A stretch of 64,000 nucleotides of DNA from Croceibacterium ferulae (GCF_003660445.1 NZ_QZVQ01000011.1:1-64000), one strand, 5' to 3'; numbered from the stretch's first letter, positions 49,937-64,000 are shown. Program-made: numbers and translations. The notes: generated by a model from the letters alone, not told the origin.

Positions 49937-52729
49937 CTATCGCGGCGCGACACGAGGCACGTAACGGGGGCGCGCCCGATCGAACGCGATCTCCACCCGA
50001 TCCAGCATGATGCCGGGATCGAGCGGCACGATATCGAGCGTGTGGTGCCCCGGCGCCAGGACCGGCAGCTGCCATTCGGCGACCGCGGTGTTGGTCAGCA
50101 CGTTGCCGCGCCACACATCGCTGCGCCCGGTCGTGGCGAGATCGACGATCCGCGCTGCGCCCCCATCAATGGTGATCGCCAGCCGCTGGCTCACGTCCGG
50201 CCCCGACGGATGGGTCGGCAGCGCCACCACGCGCACGCCGGCGCCGGTGTCGGTGCGGGTGACGAAGCGATAGCTTACCGGGGTGCCGCCGCCGCTGCCA
50301 TCCGCCGCGGCGGGAGCCAGTGCCTGGCTGGACCGCAGCACGCCGCCAGTGCTGCCCAGCCAGTCGATCATCTGCCAGTCGGTCCCTGCCTCGCCGCCGG
50401 TGGCGGGGATCACGACGCGGCGTTCATGCTCGGCAATCTCGCCGGGTGCGGCGACCAGCGGGGGCGCGACGCGGGTATGGACCGGCACCTCAGCCCCGCC
50501 GCAGGCGAGCGTGAAGCTGCCGGCATCGCCCGCCCCGTCATAGCTGAGCGTCAACCGCTGTTCCCAGCCATTGCCATCATCCAGCATGCCGCCGCTGGCC
50601 GACAGCTTCAGCCCCGCGGGCAACTCGCCCGCTTGCCAGCCGGTCGCCTGCGACTGGCGGGAGAACAAGGTCAGCGTGCGGCTTTCCGCCTGCCCGCGCG
50701 TAAACAGCAGCGTGTTTTCGTCATTGATCCATTCGCCCCACAGCGCGGCGTCGCAGCCGGTCTGCGGGGAGGAGGACCATTGCGGCCACATCGGTTCGGC
50801 GAATACGGGCAGGGCGCGTGGCGCCGGGTCCATCATGCCGCGCCACTTGCCGCCGGCCAGCGCATTGTAGCGATCGGTATCCGCCACCAGTGCGTTGTGC
50901 GCCCGCCGCGCCGCCGCGACGTAGTGATTGGCGCTGGCGCGGTGCTGCCGGGCGTAAAGGCCGGCGAGGTCGAGCCGCAGGATGCGTTCGTTCAGCAGCG
51001 CGGCGGCGCGCACCGAGTACAGCACCAGTTCGAAATAGGCATCCTGCCGGTCGGGCGCGACCAGCCGGCCGGCCGCCTCCGCCCGCGCGACCAAGGCGGC
51101 ATGGGCGGCCAGCCGTTCCTGCGCCTCCTCCCCGTCGCCATCAACATAGGCGGTGGGGTGGTTGGGCGTGACCCATTCGGTTTCGCCAAAGCCCATGAAT
51201 TCGGGCCGCCGTTCCCACGCCAGGTCGTAGAAATCGGCCATGATCGCCGCCAGCTCCGGCGCGACCGCCTCGCCGAACTGTTCCGCCATGAACGACCGGA
51301 GGTGCTCGCGCGGGTCGCGGGCGAACAGATCCGCGTCGAAGGCGAGGTCGAGGAAGTATTGGGACAGATACTCGATCGGCTTGATGTCACCCGAATTGAC
51401 GATCCACATCCGCCGCGCGCCATTATCCCACGCACGGCCCATCTGCTCGCGGATCAGCGACGGATGCGTGGTGCCCAACCACAGGTAATCGTGCGGCCGG
51501 CCCCAGTATGACAGGTGGTAATAGATGCCCATGCCGCCAGACCGTGCGCGTTCCTGCGGGCTGCCCAGCCGGCGGAGATAGCCGTAATTGTCGTCCGTCC
51601 ACATCAGCGTGATGTCGTCAGGCACCGCCAGACCGGCATCATACGCCTCCTGCAATTCGTGATAGGCGACATAGACCTGCGGGATGCGATCCAGCGGGGT
51701 CGCCAGGGCATCGGCCAGGATCTGCTGCTGCAAGCCGAATACCCGTTGCAGGATCGCGCTGCGCTCCGCCGTGGAGGTAACGCCCTGCATCGGCCCGTCA
51801 TGCAGGCCGCGCAGGCCCATGGTGAAGATCGCCTCCGCCCCGCCGACCTCGCCGACGCGTTCACGCCAGTAATCGGCGATCGCCCGTGGCTGGCGGGTGA
51901 AGTCGAACGGCCCGCGCTCCGCTTCGTCCCATTCGCGCAGATTGTTGCGCATCATCGGTTCGGCATGGCTGGTGCCGATCACGATGCCGTATTGCTCCGC
52001 CAGCGGCATGTTCCGCGCATCGGCGAAGAACTGCTTCGAGACGGCATGCATCGCCGGCCACAGCGTGTTCGCCTTCAGTCGCCACATCAGCTGGAACACG
52101 CGGGCATAGGTGTTCGGGCCAATATTGCCGACATCCGGATCCTGTGTCGCGGCGGCCCAGGGCAGCAGGCCCCAATCCTCGTCATTCAGGAAGATGCCGC
52201 GATATTGCACGTCTGGCGCATCGGACAGGATCGGCGCGCCATCCACCGCGACCGTATCCTGCAGCCGTGGCTGCACATCCGCCCACCAGATCCATGGCGA
52301 GATGCCGAGCCCGCGGGACAGATCGACCGCGCCATACACCGCGCCGCGCCGGTCTGACCCGGCGATCACCAGCATTCGCCGCCCGTCGGCCGCCACTTCG
52401 CCCCGGACATAACGCTCCCACCCGCCGGCGAGCGGCGACAGGTCCAGTCCGGCGCCCGCCCCGGCAGCGGCGGCGATCAGCGGCGCGTCGTGCCGGCCGA
52501 TCAGCACGCAGCGGACCGCGCAATCCGCCAGTGCCGCCGAGACCGCCGGGCGCGTGCCGGTCAGAGCGGCGAGATCGTCGGCCAGCATCTCCGCCGCCAG
52601 GCGCATCGTGCCCTTCGATCCTGTATCGTCGTAGATGATCGCGGCATCGTCCAGTGCGAAGGATTGCGCCGACGCAGGCGCCGACGCGGCGCATAGCAGG
52701 ACCGCAAGGATGGCATGGCGGGCACGCAT
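49937..52729 (-). CDS. GH115 xylan alpha-1,2-glucuronidase
   Basis: Inverting alpha-glucuronidase of family 115, 930 residues, with a signal peptide ending near residue 22 (APASAQ). These enzymes remove 4-O-methyl-glucuronic acid from internal positions of xylan. Family features: GISPWIWWADVQPR, YRGIFLNDEDWGLLPWA, FQLMWRLKANTLWPAMH, GIVIGTSHAEPMMRNN and ITLMWTDDNYGYLRRL, then WIVNSGDIKPIEYL. The C-terminal 300 residues form the accessory beta domain. It is divergent from the GH92 gene across 107 bases. Released glucuronate would be handled by the hexuronate pathway to which UxuA, further right, belongs. Confidence 0.93.
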   Translation of the reverse strand: MRARHAILAVLLCAASAPASAQSFALDDAAIIYDDTGSKGTMRLAAEMLADDLAALTGTRPAVSAALADCAVRCVLIGRHDAPLIAAAAGAGAGLDLSPLAGGWERYVRGEVAADGRRMLVIAGSDRRGAVYGAVDLSRGLGISPWIWWADVQPRLQDTVAVDGAPILSDAPDVQYRGIFLNDEDWGLLPWAAATQDPDVGNIGPNTYARVFQLMWRLKANTLWPAMHAVSKQFFADARNMPLAEQYGIVIGTSHAEPMMRNNLREWDEAERGPFDFTRQPRAIADYWRERVGEVGGAEAIFTMGLRGLHDGPMQGVTSTAERSAILQRVFGLQQQILADALATPLDRIPQVYVAYHELQEAYDAGLAVPDDITLMWTDDNYGYLRRLGSPQERARSGGMGIYYHLSYWGRPHDYLWLGTTHPSLIREQMGRAWDNGARRMWIVNSGDIKPIEYLSQYFLDLAFDADLFARDPREHLRSFMAEQFGEAVAPELAAIMADFYDLAWERRPEFMGFGETEWVTPNHPTAYVDGDGEEAQERLAAHAALVARAEAAGRLVAPDRQDAYFELVLYSVRAAALLNERILRLDLAGLYARQHRASANHYVAAARRAHNALVADTDRYNALAGGKWRGMMDPAPRALPVFAEPMWPQWSSSPQTGCDAALWGEWINDENTLLFTRGQAESRTLTLFSRQSQATGWQAGELPAGLKLSASGGMLDDGNGWEQRLTLSYDGAGDAGSFTLACGGAEVPVHTRVAPPLVAAPGEIAEHERRVVIPATGGEAGTDWQMIDWLGSTGGVLRSSQALAPAAADGSGGGTPVSYRFVTRTDTGAGVRVVALPTHPSGPDVSQRLAITIDGGAARIVDLATTGRSDVWRGNVLTNTAVAEWQLPVLAPGHHTLDIVPLDPGIMLDRVEIAFDRARPRYVPRVAPR

Positions 52730-52836
52730 TCGACTCTCCGGAAATGAGTTTCACAAATGAATTTATTTTCTCTGCCTTATCAGCCATAGCGGTCGAGGTC
52801 GAGCACAACGCCGACGGGTTCAGGAGAGGAACACAG

Positions 52837-55065
52837 ATGTTACGGACCGTCATCGGGCTGACCTGCACCGCGGCGATCGCCCTTGCCCTGCCCGCTTCGG
52901 CGCAGGAGCCCACGGCCGGCGCGCCGGCGGGCTTGCACCTCCTGGTCGATCCGCGCGTGGGACTGGGCAACGACAATGAAGGCGACACGGTACCCGGTCC
53001 GGCGCTGCCCGCCGGTTCCATCCACCCCAGCCCGCAAACGCTGACCGGCAACAATGCCGGATATGAACCGGGTGCGCCGATCAGCGGCTTTGCCCAACTG
53101 CACACGCAGGGCTCGGGCGGACGCACGACCTATGGCACCTTCCTGATCTCTCCACAGACGGGCGAGCCGCTGCTGGCCGAGGCGGAGCACCTGTCGCCCG
53201 CCACCGACGAGGTGATGGGGCCGGCGAATTATGGCGTGACGCTGAGCCGGTGGAACATCCGGGCGGAGGTGACGCCCGCCGCCCACGCCGCGCTATACCG
53301 CTTCACCTATCCCGATGATGGGCAGCCCGCCACGATGGTGTTCGACATCACCCGCAAGATCCGCGGCGAGCTGGCAAGCGCAGGGGCGGAGGTGCAGCTG
53401 GACCCGAAGCGCGGCCGGCTGGTGGCGCGGGTGCGCGCGCGATCGTACTGGAACCCGGCGGAAACCGACATCTGGCTGGTCGCGCAGCTCGATCGCAAGC
53501 CGACCCGCTGGGGCGTCGCCGCCGGGCAGCAGAGCACGACGGCGGCTGCTGGCGAGGTGCCGGGCGACACGCCGCTGGTCGCCTGGTGGCAGTTCGATGC
53601 CGACGCGGACGAGCCCGTGCTGCTGAAGGTGGCGGTGTCCTTCACCAGCGCAGACCGCGCGGCAGAACTGCTGGAACAGGACATCCCCGGCTGGGACTTC
53701 GAACAGGTGGCGACAAAGGCCGGCGCCGCTTGGGACCGAGAACTGGGCCGCATCACCATCGACGGGGTGGACCGGGCCGAACAGCGGCGGTTCTACACCG
53801 CGATGTTCCATGCCGCGATCCAGCCGCGCGACCGCACGCTGGACCAGCCCGCCGTCCGCCGGGACGAACCGTACTGGGACGATTACTACACCTTGTGGGA
53901 CACCTACCGCACCGGGTTCCCGCTGATGTCGCTGATCCGCCCGTCGGCCTACGCAGCCAATGTCGCCTCCATGGTGCGGACCTTCGAGCGCTACGGCGCG
54001 GCGCACACCGCCTTCATCGCGGGACGCAACTACCATGTGGGACAGGGCGGGGACGAGGTCGACAACGTGCTGGGCGAGGCGCTGATCCGCGGCGTGCCCG
54101 GGATCGACTGGCAGGCGGCGGTGCCCGTGGCGCTGCACAATGCGTTCGAGGAGCGCCGCCCGCGCTATCTGGTGGACGGGTATTTCGCCGTGGGCGACCG
54201 CAGCCCGGAGCCGGACAACCAACGGGCGAAGTCCGGCTCGTCCACCGTCGCCTTCGCGCTCAACGATTTCTACGCCAGCCGGCTGGCCCTGGCGCGCGGG
54301 CGGCTGGATGATGCGGCGGCGCTGATCAACCGGTCGACCAGCTGGCGCAAGGTGTGGAATCCCGCCGCCACCAGCGACGGGTACAGCGGTTTCATCCTGC
54401 CGCGCCATGCCGATGGGACATTCCAAGACATCGATCCCAAGCTGGGATGGGATGGAGTGACGTATGACAATGTCGGTTTCTACGAAGGCACGGCATGGGT
54501 CTATTCCTACGCCATGCTGCACGACCTGTCCGGCATGGTCGACGCGATGGGCGGGCGGGCCAGGTTCGTGCAGCGGCTGCGCCATGCGCTGGACAGCGGC
54601 CTGATCGACATCACCAATGAGCCGTCGTTCGCCACGCCATGGCTGTTCAGCGATGTCGGGCGGCCGGATCTGACGAGTTACTGGGCTGACCGGGTGTTCC
54701 AGCGTTTTACCGCCAACGCCTATCCCGGGGATGAAGACAATGGGGCGATGAGCTCGCACTACATCTTCAACCGGATAGGCCTGTTCCCGAAACAGACCAC
54801 CGACCTGTATTACCTGCACGCGCCACACCAGCCGCAAAGCGTGATCCGGCTGGAGAACGGGCGCAGCTTCACCATCAATGCGGCCAACTGGGCACCTGGC
54901 CGGATCTACATCACCTCGGCCAGCCTGAACGGCACACCGCTGACTGCTCCTTTCGTTAGCCAGGGGGACATCATGGCAGGAGGTACGCTGGATCTCTCCC
55001 TGTCGGACCAGCCCACGACCTGGTTGCGCGACCCGGCGGCTGCCGGGGAGCCACAGCGCCCCTGA
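52837..55065 (+). CDS. GH92 glycoside hydrolase (alpha-mannosidase type)
   Basis: Calcium-dependent inverting exo-acting hydrolase of family 92, 742 residues from the ATG at 52837 (AGGAGAGG upstream), signal peptide ending near ALPASAQ. Characteristic segments: DPRVGLGNDNEGDTVPGPAL at the N-terminus, FYTAMFHAAIQPR, YWDDYYTLWDTYRTGFPL and the catalytic-region AYPGDEDNGAMSSHYIFNRI, where the aspartate of GDED corresponds to the general-base area. Nearly all characterised members act on alpha-mannosides, so its place beside a GH115 gene and a xylan receptor is unexpected; a different substrate is possible. A hairpin follows its stop. Confidence 0.9.
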   Translation: MLRTVIGLTCTAAIALALPASAQEPTAGAPAGLHLLVDPRVGLGNDNEGDTVPGPALPAGSIHPSPQTLTGNNAGYEPGAPISGFAQLHTQGSGGRTTYGTFLISPQTGEPLLAEAEHLSPATDEVMGPANYGVTLSRWNIRAEVTPAAHAALYRFTYPDDGQPATMVFDITRKIRGELASAGAEVQLDPKRGRLVARVRARSYWNPAETDIWLVAQLDRKPTRWGVAAGQQSTTAAAGEVPGDTPLVAWWQFDADADEPVLLKVAVSFTSADRAAELLEQDIPGWDFEQVATKAGAAWDRELGRITIDGVDRAEQRRFYTAMFHAAIQPRDRTLDQPAVRRDEPYWDDYYTLWDTYRTGFPLMSLIRPSAYAANVASMVRTFERYGAAHTAFIAGRNYHVGQGGDEVDNVLGEALIRGVPGIDWQAAVPVALHNAFEERRPRYLVDGYFAVGDRSPEPDNQRAKSGSSTVAFALNDFYASRLALARGRLDDAAALINRSTSWRKVWNPAATSDGYSGFILPRHADGTFQDIDPKLGWDGVTYDNVGFYEGTAWVYSYAMLHDLSGMVDAMGGRARFVQRLRHALDSGLIDITNEPSFATPWLFSDVGRPDLTSYWADRVFQRFTANAYPGDEDNGAMSSHYIFNRIGLFPKQTTDLYYLHAPHQPQSVIRLENGRSFTINAANWAPGRIYITSASLNGTPLTAPFVSQGDIMAGGTLDLSLSDQPTTWLRDPAAAGEPQRP

Positions 55066-55073
55066 TGTAGCGT

Positions 55074-55093
55074 GAGGGCGGCTGGCCGCCCTC
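55074..55093 (+). terminator. Hairpin after the GH92 gene
   Basis: Perfect arms GAGGGCGG (55074-55081) and CCGCCCTC (55086-55093) with loop CTGG, eight bases after the stop. The T-run is poor, so termination may be partial or Rho-assisted. Confidence 0.6.
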
Positions 55094-55230
55094 GCCACAG
55101 ACCTGTTTCAAGATGAGGCGGAAGGCGCGCTCGCCTGATTGACAAAGCTCTGTGGCGAATTCATACTTCGATTAATTAGAAGAATTAGGTTCAGCCCGTC
55201 AGCGGCGAATCGTAGGGGAGAAGGTCAATC

Positions 55231-58224
55231 ATGAGCACCGCCATCCGCGTGGATTATCTGCGTCGCGCCCTGCTGGGCGTATCGCTGCTTGTCAGCGTTC
55301 CCGCCCTTGCACAGGGCATTCCGCCGGGCGATCAGCCCGACCCGACGGTGCCGACCCCGGCCAACCCTGACCAGACAGACGCCGCCGACCCTGCCGCGAA
55401 CCAGACGCTGCCCGCCGCCGAGGCCGGAAGCGGCGAGATCCTGGTGACGGGTTTTCGCCAGAGCTACGCCAATGCGATCGCCAACAAGCGCAATCAGGTC
55501 GCCATCACCGATGGCATCTCCAGCGATGGTCTCGGCCGCTTCCCGGACCTGAACGTGGGCGAGGCGCTGCAGCGCGTGCCGGGCGTGCAGATCAACCGCG
55601 AGGCGGAAGGGCGCAATGCAACCATCAACCTGCGCGGCCTGCCAGGCGAATATGCCCGCCTGACGCTGAACGGCGTCGCCTTCGCGGAGCCGATCCTGAA
55701 CGAGGCGGCCCCGCTGGGTGCATTCAATTCCGATATCTTCAGCGGCATCATCGTCAACAAGAGCCCGCTGGCCGATGCGCAATCGGGCGGTCTCAGCGGC
55801 AATGTCGACCTGCAAATTGCCCCGGCGCTGGGCCGCAAGGATGGCGGGTCGCTGAAGTTCGCCTATGAATACAATTCGCTGGGCGAGAAGTTCTCTCCCG
55901 CGGCGACCGCCAGCTACAATTACCACCTGTCCGACAGCTTCGCAGTGTTCGGCGTGGTAGCGTACAAGCGGGAGAATTTCCGTCGCGATTCGCTGCTGTT
56001 CAACGGGTACCTGCCGTTCAGCCCGGCACAGGCGCAGGCGGGCGCGGCGGTACTGGCCCCCTATTACGCCCAGTCGGCGGACTGCCCGTCCTGCACGGGC
56101 GCCACGACCACCCAGGGCGCGCTGTACAATTCGCAGGTCCGCCAGTACTCCCGCCTGAACGAAGGCAACCTGTTCAGCGGCGCGGCAGGCGCGGAATACG
56201 AGATCAGCGACGAGGCGAAGATCGGCGTCACCGGTTTCCTGACCGATCGCAACCTGCCCAAGACGCGGCAGTACCTGCTGATCGCCTCCAACAACACCTT
56301 CTCCAGTTTCACCAACCTCGGCAGCCCGGTCGCGCTGGACGACGGTCGCTATGTCGTGGAGGAGATCGGTTTCTCCAACGCCGACGTGGTGTCGTCCAGC
56401 CGCGACAATGCCCAGCACCAGAAGGCGTGGGGCATCAACGGCAATGCCACTTGGGAGAACGACGACTGGCGGGCCAGCATGATCGGCACCGTATCCCGGG
56501 CGGCGAATGAATCCGTGGAGATCGGCCTCGATTTCGAGACGCTGCCGCTCGCCAACGGCAATGGCGTGACCGGGACGATCAACACCGGCGGCGGCGAACT
56601 GGACGACTTCGCCTTCACCCTGCAGCCCGACCCCGCCGTGACAACACGTGGCATCCCCAACGGGTACTGGGGCGGGCTGGGGCTATCACAGGCATGGCTG
56701 GACCAGCCGACGCTGGCCGCCAGCAGCAACCGCTTCAACTTCCAGGGCACGCAGTCCTACGCGGAGAACGAGCTGTATGCGAACCAGATCGACCTGGAGC
56801 GCAAGCTGGATGGCTTCATCAGCGGCTTGCAGGTCGGGGCACGGTTCGAAAGCAACACCTTCACCTCGCGCGGGTATCGCATCAACGCCTATGGCCTGCC
56901 GGTGGAGAACATCGAGGAATCGATGCTGGTCACCAGCCCCACGGCGGACGATTTCCTGGGAAACAATGGCTCACCCACGCTGAACTGGCAGGTCCTGGAC
57001 CTCGATCGCATCCTGTCCGCGCTGCAGCCGGTGGAAGTCTATCCAGGGGCGGAGCTGGCCCCGGTCGGCTACAACATCAATTACAATGACAATTCGTTCC
57101 AGCTGTACAATTTCAGCAATCGCAACGATGTGATCTCGGCTTATGGCCAGGTGAAGCTCGACTTCGAAGTGGGTGGCATCGGCATTCGCGGGAATGTCGG
57201 CCTGCGTTACGAGCATACCGACAACACGATCGAGGCGCTGGACCGCGTGCGCCAGAGCACGGCGCTCGGCTCACCCGCCGACTTCGCGGTGAACACGTTC
57301 GACAACAGCTACAGCAAGTGGCTGCCATCCGCGATCGCCATTGTCGACCTGGCGGATGACCTGGTGGTGCGCGCCGCCGCATATCGCACCTATGTCCGGC
57401 CCCAACCGCGTCAGTTCTCCCCCATCACGGTGGTCGGCGCGCCCAACAATGGCGTGATCTCCCTCGCCCTCGGCAACCCGGAACTGGAGCCTTATAACTC
57501 GACCTCGCTCGACTTGTCGATCGAGTGGTACAACCGGCCTAACAGCCTGATCTCGCTCGCCGCGTTCCAGAAGCGGATCACCGGTCTGATCGCCACCGTC
57601 AATGACCCAACCGTGCTGTGCCCGTCCGACGGATCCGCCTATGGCCTGGGCACGCTGACAGTCGTGGGTGACCAGTGCCAGAGCAGCCTGACTTACGAGT
57701 CAGGCGGCGTCACCTTGCCCTTCCTCGTCGCAGCCACCGGTTTCGTGAACCAGAACGAGCCGATCACGGTGCGCGGGATCGAGGCGAACATCCAGCAATC
57801 GTTCGACTTCCTGCCCGGCGCGCTCAGCAATCTGGGTGGCGGCGCGAACTATGCCTTCACCGACATCAGCGGCCGCACCGCCACAGGGGCGGAGGCGACG
57901 CTGCCGGGTGTGTCGAAGCACAATGTCAACGTGATTGCCTATTACGAGACGCCGGTGTTCGGCATCCGCGCGGTGTACAACCTGCGCAGTTCGTATGACC
58001 TTGCCAGCGCCGGCACCTTCACCGGCGCTGCGCGTCAGGTGCGCGCGCGCGGGCAGCTCGACATGTCCGGCTCGGTCAATCTGACCGACAGCATCTCGCT
58101 GTCGGTGGATGCCTTCAACCTGACCAACGCGGTGCGGTACGAATACGAAAACCAGGTCGAACTGCCCCGGCGGTACGATTTCGACGGACGCACCTTCACC
58201 GCGACGGTCCGGGCGATCTTCTAG
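55231..58224 (+). CDS. TonB-dependent receptor of xylan locus B
   Basis: Outer-membrane receptor of 997 residues. The signal peptide ends near SVPALAQ; a proline/aspartate-rich linker follows and then the TonB-box-like EILVTGFRQSYANAI and plug domain (DGLGRFPDLNVGEALQRVPG, NATINLRGLPGEYARL). The C-terminus is TVRAIF with terminal phenylalanine. It is shorter and clearly different from the locus A receptor, so the two likely take different oligosaccharides. The 90 bases upstream have A/T-rich inverted repeats around TTAATTAGAAGAATTAGG but no LacI-type palindrome. GH43, GH2 and uxuA follow on the same strand. Confidence 0.92.
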   Translation: MSTAIRVDYLRRALLGVSLLVSVPALAQGIPPGDQPDPTVPTPANPDQTDAADPAANQTLPAAEAGSGEILVTGFRQSYANAIANKRNQVAITDGISSDGLGRFPDLNVGEALQRVPGVQINREAEGRNATINLRGLPGEYARLTLNGVAFAEPILNEAAPLGAFNSDIFSGIIVNKSPLADAQSGGLSGNVDLQIAPALGRKDGGSLKFAYEYNSLGEKFSPAATASYNYHLSDSFAVFGVVAYKRENFRRDSLLFNGYLPFSPAQAQAGAAVLAPYYAQSADCPSCTGATTTQGALYNSQVRQYSRLNEGNLFSGAAGAEYEISDEAKIGVTGFLTDRNLPKTRQYLLIASNNTFSSFTNLGSPVALDDGRYVVEEIGFSNADVVSSSRDNAQHQKAWGINGNATWENDDWRASMIGTVSRAANESVEIGLDFETLPLANGNGVTGTINTGGGELDDFAFTLQPDPAVTTRGIPNGYWGGLGLSQAWLDQPTLAASSNRFNFQGTQSYAENELYANQIDLERKLDGFISGLQVGARFESNTFTSRGYRINAYGLPVENIEESMLVTSPTADDFLGNNGSPTLNWQVLDLDRILSALQPVEVYPGAELAPVGYNINYNDNSFQLYNFSNRNDVISAYGQVKLDFEVGGIGIRGNVGLRYEHTDNTIEALDRVRQSTALGSPADFAVNTFDNSYSKWLPSAIAIVDLADDLVVRAAAYRTYVRPQPRQFSPITVVGAPNNGVISLALGNPELEPYNSTSLDLSIEWYNRPNSLISLAAFQKRITGLIATVNDPTVLCPSDGSAYGLGTLTVVGDQCQSSLTYESGGVTLPFLVAATGFVNQNEPITVRGIEANIQQSFDFLPGALSNLGGGANYAFTDISGRTATGAEATLPGVSKHNVNVIAYYETPVFGIRAVYNLRSSYDLASAGTFTGAARQVRARGQLDMSGSVNLTDSISLSVDAFNLTNAVRYEYENQVELPRRYDFDGRTFTATVRAIF

Positions 58225-58248
58225 CCCGGCGGCGCCCCTCACACAGTC

Positions 58249-58301
58249 GCCAGCAGGCGTGCAGGGCACGGCACCCGGTCACCGTCGCCCTGCACGCTGG
58301 C
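58249..58301 (+). terminator. Stem-loop between receptor and GH43 genes (possible attenuator)
   Basis: GCCAG (58249-58253) and CGTGCAGGGC (58258-58267) pair with GCCCTGCACG (58287-58296) and CTGGC (58297-58301), leaving a 4-base bulge and a 19-base loop. No T-run follows, so a Rho-independent stop is unlikely; it may reduce read-through or protect the 3' end of the receptor mRNA, setting a receptor:enzyme ratio. Confidence 0.5.
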
Positions 58302-58345
58302 CATTTCGCGTCGGATCTGACAGCGCACAGGAAAGGGAGCCATCG

Positions 58346-62898
<4,553 letters not shown>

Positions 62899-62944
62899 GC
62901 CGCCAGGCCGGCCGCGGAACACCCGCCATTGCGCAATGGGAACG

Positions 62945-64000
62945 ATGACCACCATGCTGATGACACAGACCCTGCGCTGGTTCGGGCCGCGCGATCCGGT
63001 CCCACTGACCCATATCCGCCAGGCCGGCGCGAGCGAAGTGGTCACCGCACTGCACGAGATCCCCAATGGAGAGGTCTGGCCACTGGCGGAGATCGCAGCA
63101 CGCAAGGCATGCATCGCCGATGCCGGCCTCGGTTGGACTGTGGTCGAAAGCGTACCTGTGCACGAAGCCATCAAGACCGCCGGCGCGGATCGGGACCGGT
63201 GCATCGCCAATTACGGCCAGACGCTGCGCAATCTCGCGGCATGCGGCATTACCACCGTCACCTACAACTTCATGCCTCTGCTGGACTGGACGCGAACCGA
63301 TCTTGCCTGGCCGATGCCGGACGGTGCTCTGGCGCTACGGTTCGAGCTGGAAGCGGTCGCCGCCTACGACATCCACATCCTGCAGCGTCATGACGCTGCA
63401 GCCGATTACCCCCTGGCCCTGCAGGACGCCGCCGCAGCCCGCTTTGCCGCCATGGACGGCGCGGCACGCAATGTCCTGTCGCGCACGATCCTGGCGGGAC
63501 TGCCCGGAAGCGAAGAAAGCTTCTCGGACGCCGAATTCCGGCGCGCCATCGAAACCTACACGGCGATCGACGCGGATGCCCTGCGCGCCAATCACATCAG
63601 CTTCCTGCAGGACCTGTGCCCGGTGGCGGAAGAGGCCGGCGTGCAACTGGTGGTTCACCCGGATGATCCGCCGTTCCCGATATTCGGCCTACCGCGTGTT
63701 GTCAGCACCGAAGCGGACTTGCGCCATCTGTTCGCTGCTGTGCCCAGCCCGGCAAACGGGCTGTGCTTCTGCGCCGGATCGCTTGGCGTGCGCCCGGACA
63801 ACGACCTTGCCGGCATGGTGGAGCGTCTGGGCGAACGGATCGGCTTCCTTCACCTGCGGTCCGTCCAGCGGGAGCCGAACAACGCCTTCCACGAGGCCCC
63901 GCATCTCGAAGGACACGCCGGCATGGTGGCGATCATCGCGGCGGTGCAGGGCGTGCAGCAGCAGTTCGGGCGGTCGCTGCCGATGCGGCCTGATCACGGC
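62945..64000 (+). CDS. uxuA: Mannonate dehydratase UxuA (3' end outside the window)
   Basis: Converts D-mannonate to 2-keto-3-deoxy-gluconate in hexuronate breakdown. The first 352 codons are present and still open at the window edge. Typical UxuA segments: LRWFGPRDPVPLTHIRQAGA at the start, GITTVTYNFMPLLDWTRTDL, VVHPDDPPFPIFGLPRVVS, FLHLRSVQREPNNAFHEAPH and MRPDHG at the very end, which includes metal ligands. With GH115 in the same locus this gives a route for glucuronic acid from xylan. It starts 46 bases after the GH2 gene and is probably in the same operon. Confidence 0.93.
   Translation, partial: MTTMLMTQTLRWFGPRDPVPLTHIRQAGASEVVTALHEIPNGEVWPLAEIAARKACIADAGLGWTVVESVPVHEAIKTAGADRDRCIANYGQTLRNLAACGITTVTYNFMPLLDWTRTDLAWPMPDGALALRFELEAVAAYDIHILQRHDAAADYPLALQDAAAARFAAMDGAARNVLSRTILAGLPGSEESFSDAEFRRAIETYTAIDADALRANHISFLQDLCPVAEEAGVQLVVHPDDPPFPIFGLPRVVSTEADLRHLFAAVPSPANGLCFCAGSLGVRPDNDLAGMVERLGERIGFLHLRSVQREPNNAFHEAPHLEGHAGMVAIIAAVQGVQQQFGRSLPMRPDHG

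Overview
The window looks like chromosomal DNA from a sphingomonad alphaproteobacterium (Sphingomonadales). It is G+C-rich throughout, carries two large TonB-dependent receptors next to carbohydrate-degrading operons, contains a halogenase-like/DUF6445 pair of the kind common in that order, and has house-keeping genes of alphaproteobacterial type (ubiG, rimO, single-domain aspartokinase). This is inference from gene content; there is no rRNA or tRNA here to confirm it.

Layout. 0.2-8.1 kb: house-keeping genes (DEAD-box helicase, rimO, a serine-hydrolase lipoprotein, a small membrane protein coupled to a bestrophin-type channel, ubiG, aspartokinase). 8.2-13.4 kb: a small glycan module (double-domain methyltransferase, polysaccharide deacetylase, GT2 glycosyltransferase) convergent with an MsbA-like ABC exporter. 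13.5-15.7 kb: a secreted M3 peptidase. 15.8-26.4 kb: xylan locus A, with a TonB receptor, a DUF6445 protein and a tightly coupled GH10 / flavin halogenase-like / GH43 / GH9 operon. Three LacI-type palindromes with a central CG lie before the receptor and before the GH10 gene. 26.4-33.0 kb: a TetR regulator divergent from a complete RND efflux operon. 33.2-34.2 kb: an LD-carboxypeptidase.

34.3-42.1 kb: comM (the Mg-chelatase-like competence ATPase) is broken. Its first ~282 codons are followed by about 6.7 kb of visibly lower-G+C foreign DNA, and its last ~80 codons reappear in frame at the end of an unrelated ORF; about 120 middle codons are gone. The island carries two unrecognised lipoproteins, a serine recombinase, a VapB/VapC-type toxin-antitoxin pair, several short unrecognised ORFs, a decayed gene and hairpin repeats. 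It has no tyrosine integrase and no transposase.

42.1-48.9 kb: GNAT acetyltransferase, a frameshifted glutathione S-transferase, a fused membrane/spermidine-synthase-like protein, a hairpin repeat, a TPR membrane protein, a RES/Xre toxin-antitoxin pair, then a scar made of a decayed metallophosphoesterase and a GH95 fragment. 48.9-64.0 kb: xylan locus B, with an ROK sugar kinase, GH115 alpha-glucuronidase, GH92, a second TonB receptor, GH43, GH2 and a mannonate dehydratase cut by the window edge.

How it fits together: locus A would cut and import (arabino)xylan fragments, and locus B would strip (methyl)glucuronic acid, arabinose, galactose and perhaps mannose side groups. Glucuronate released by GH115 would feed the hexuronate pathway that contains UxuA. 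Locus A seems to be under a LacI-family xylose-type repressor encoded outside the window; I see no such operator in front of locus B.
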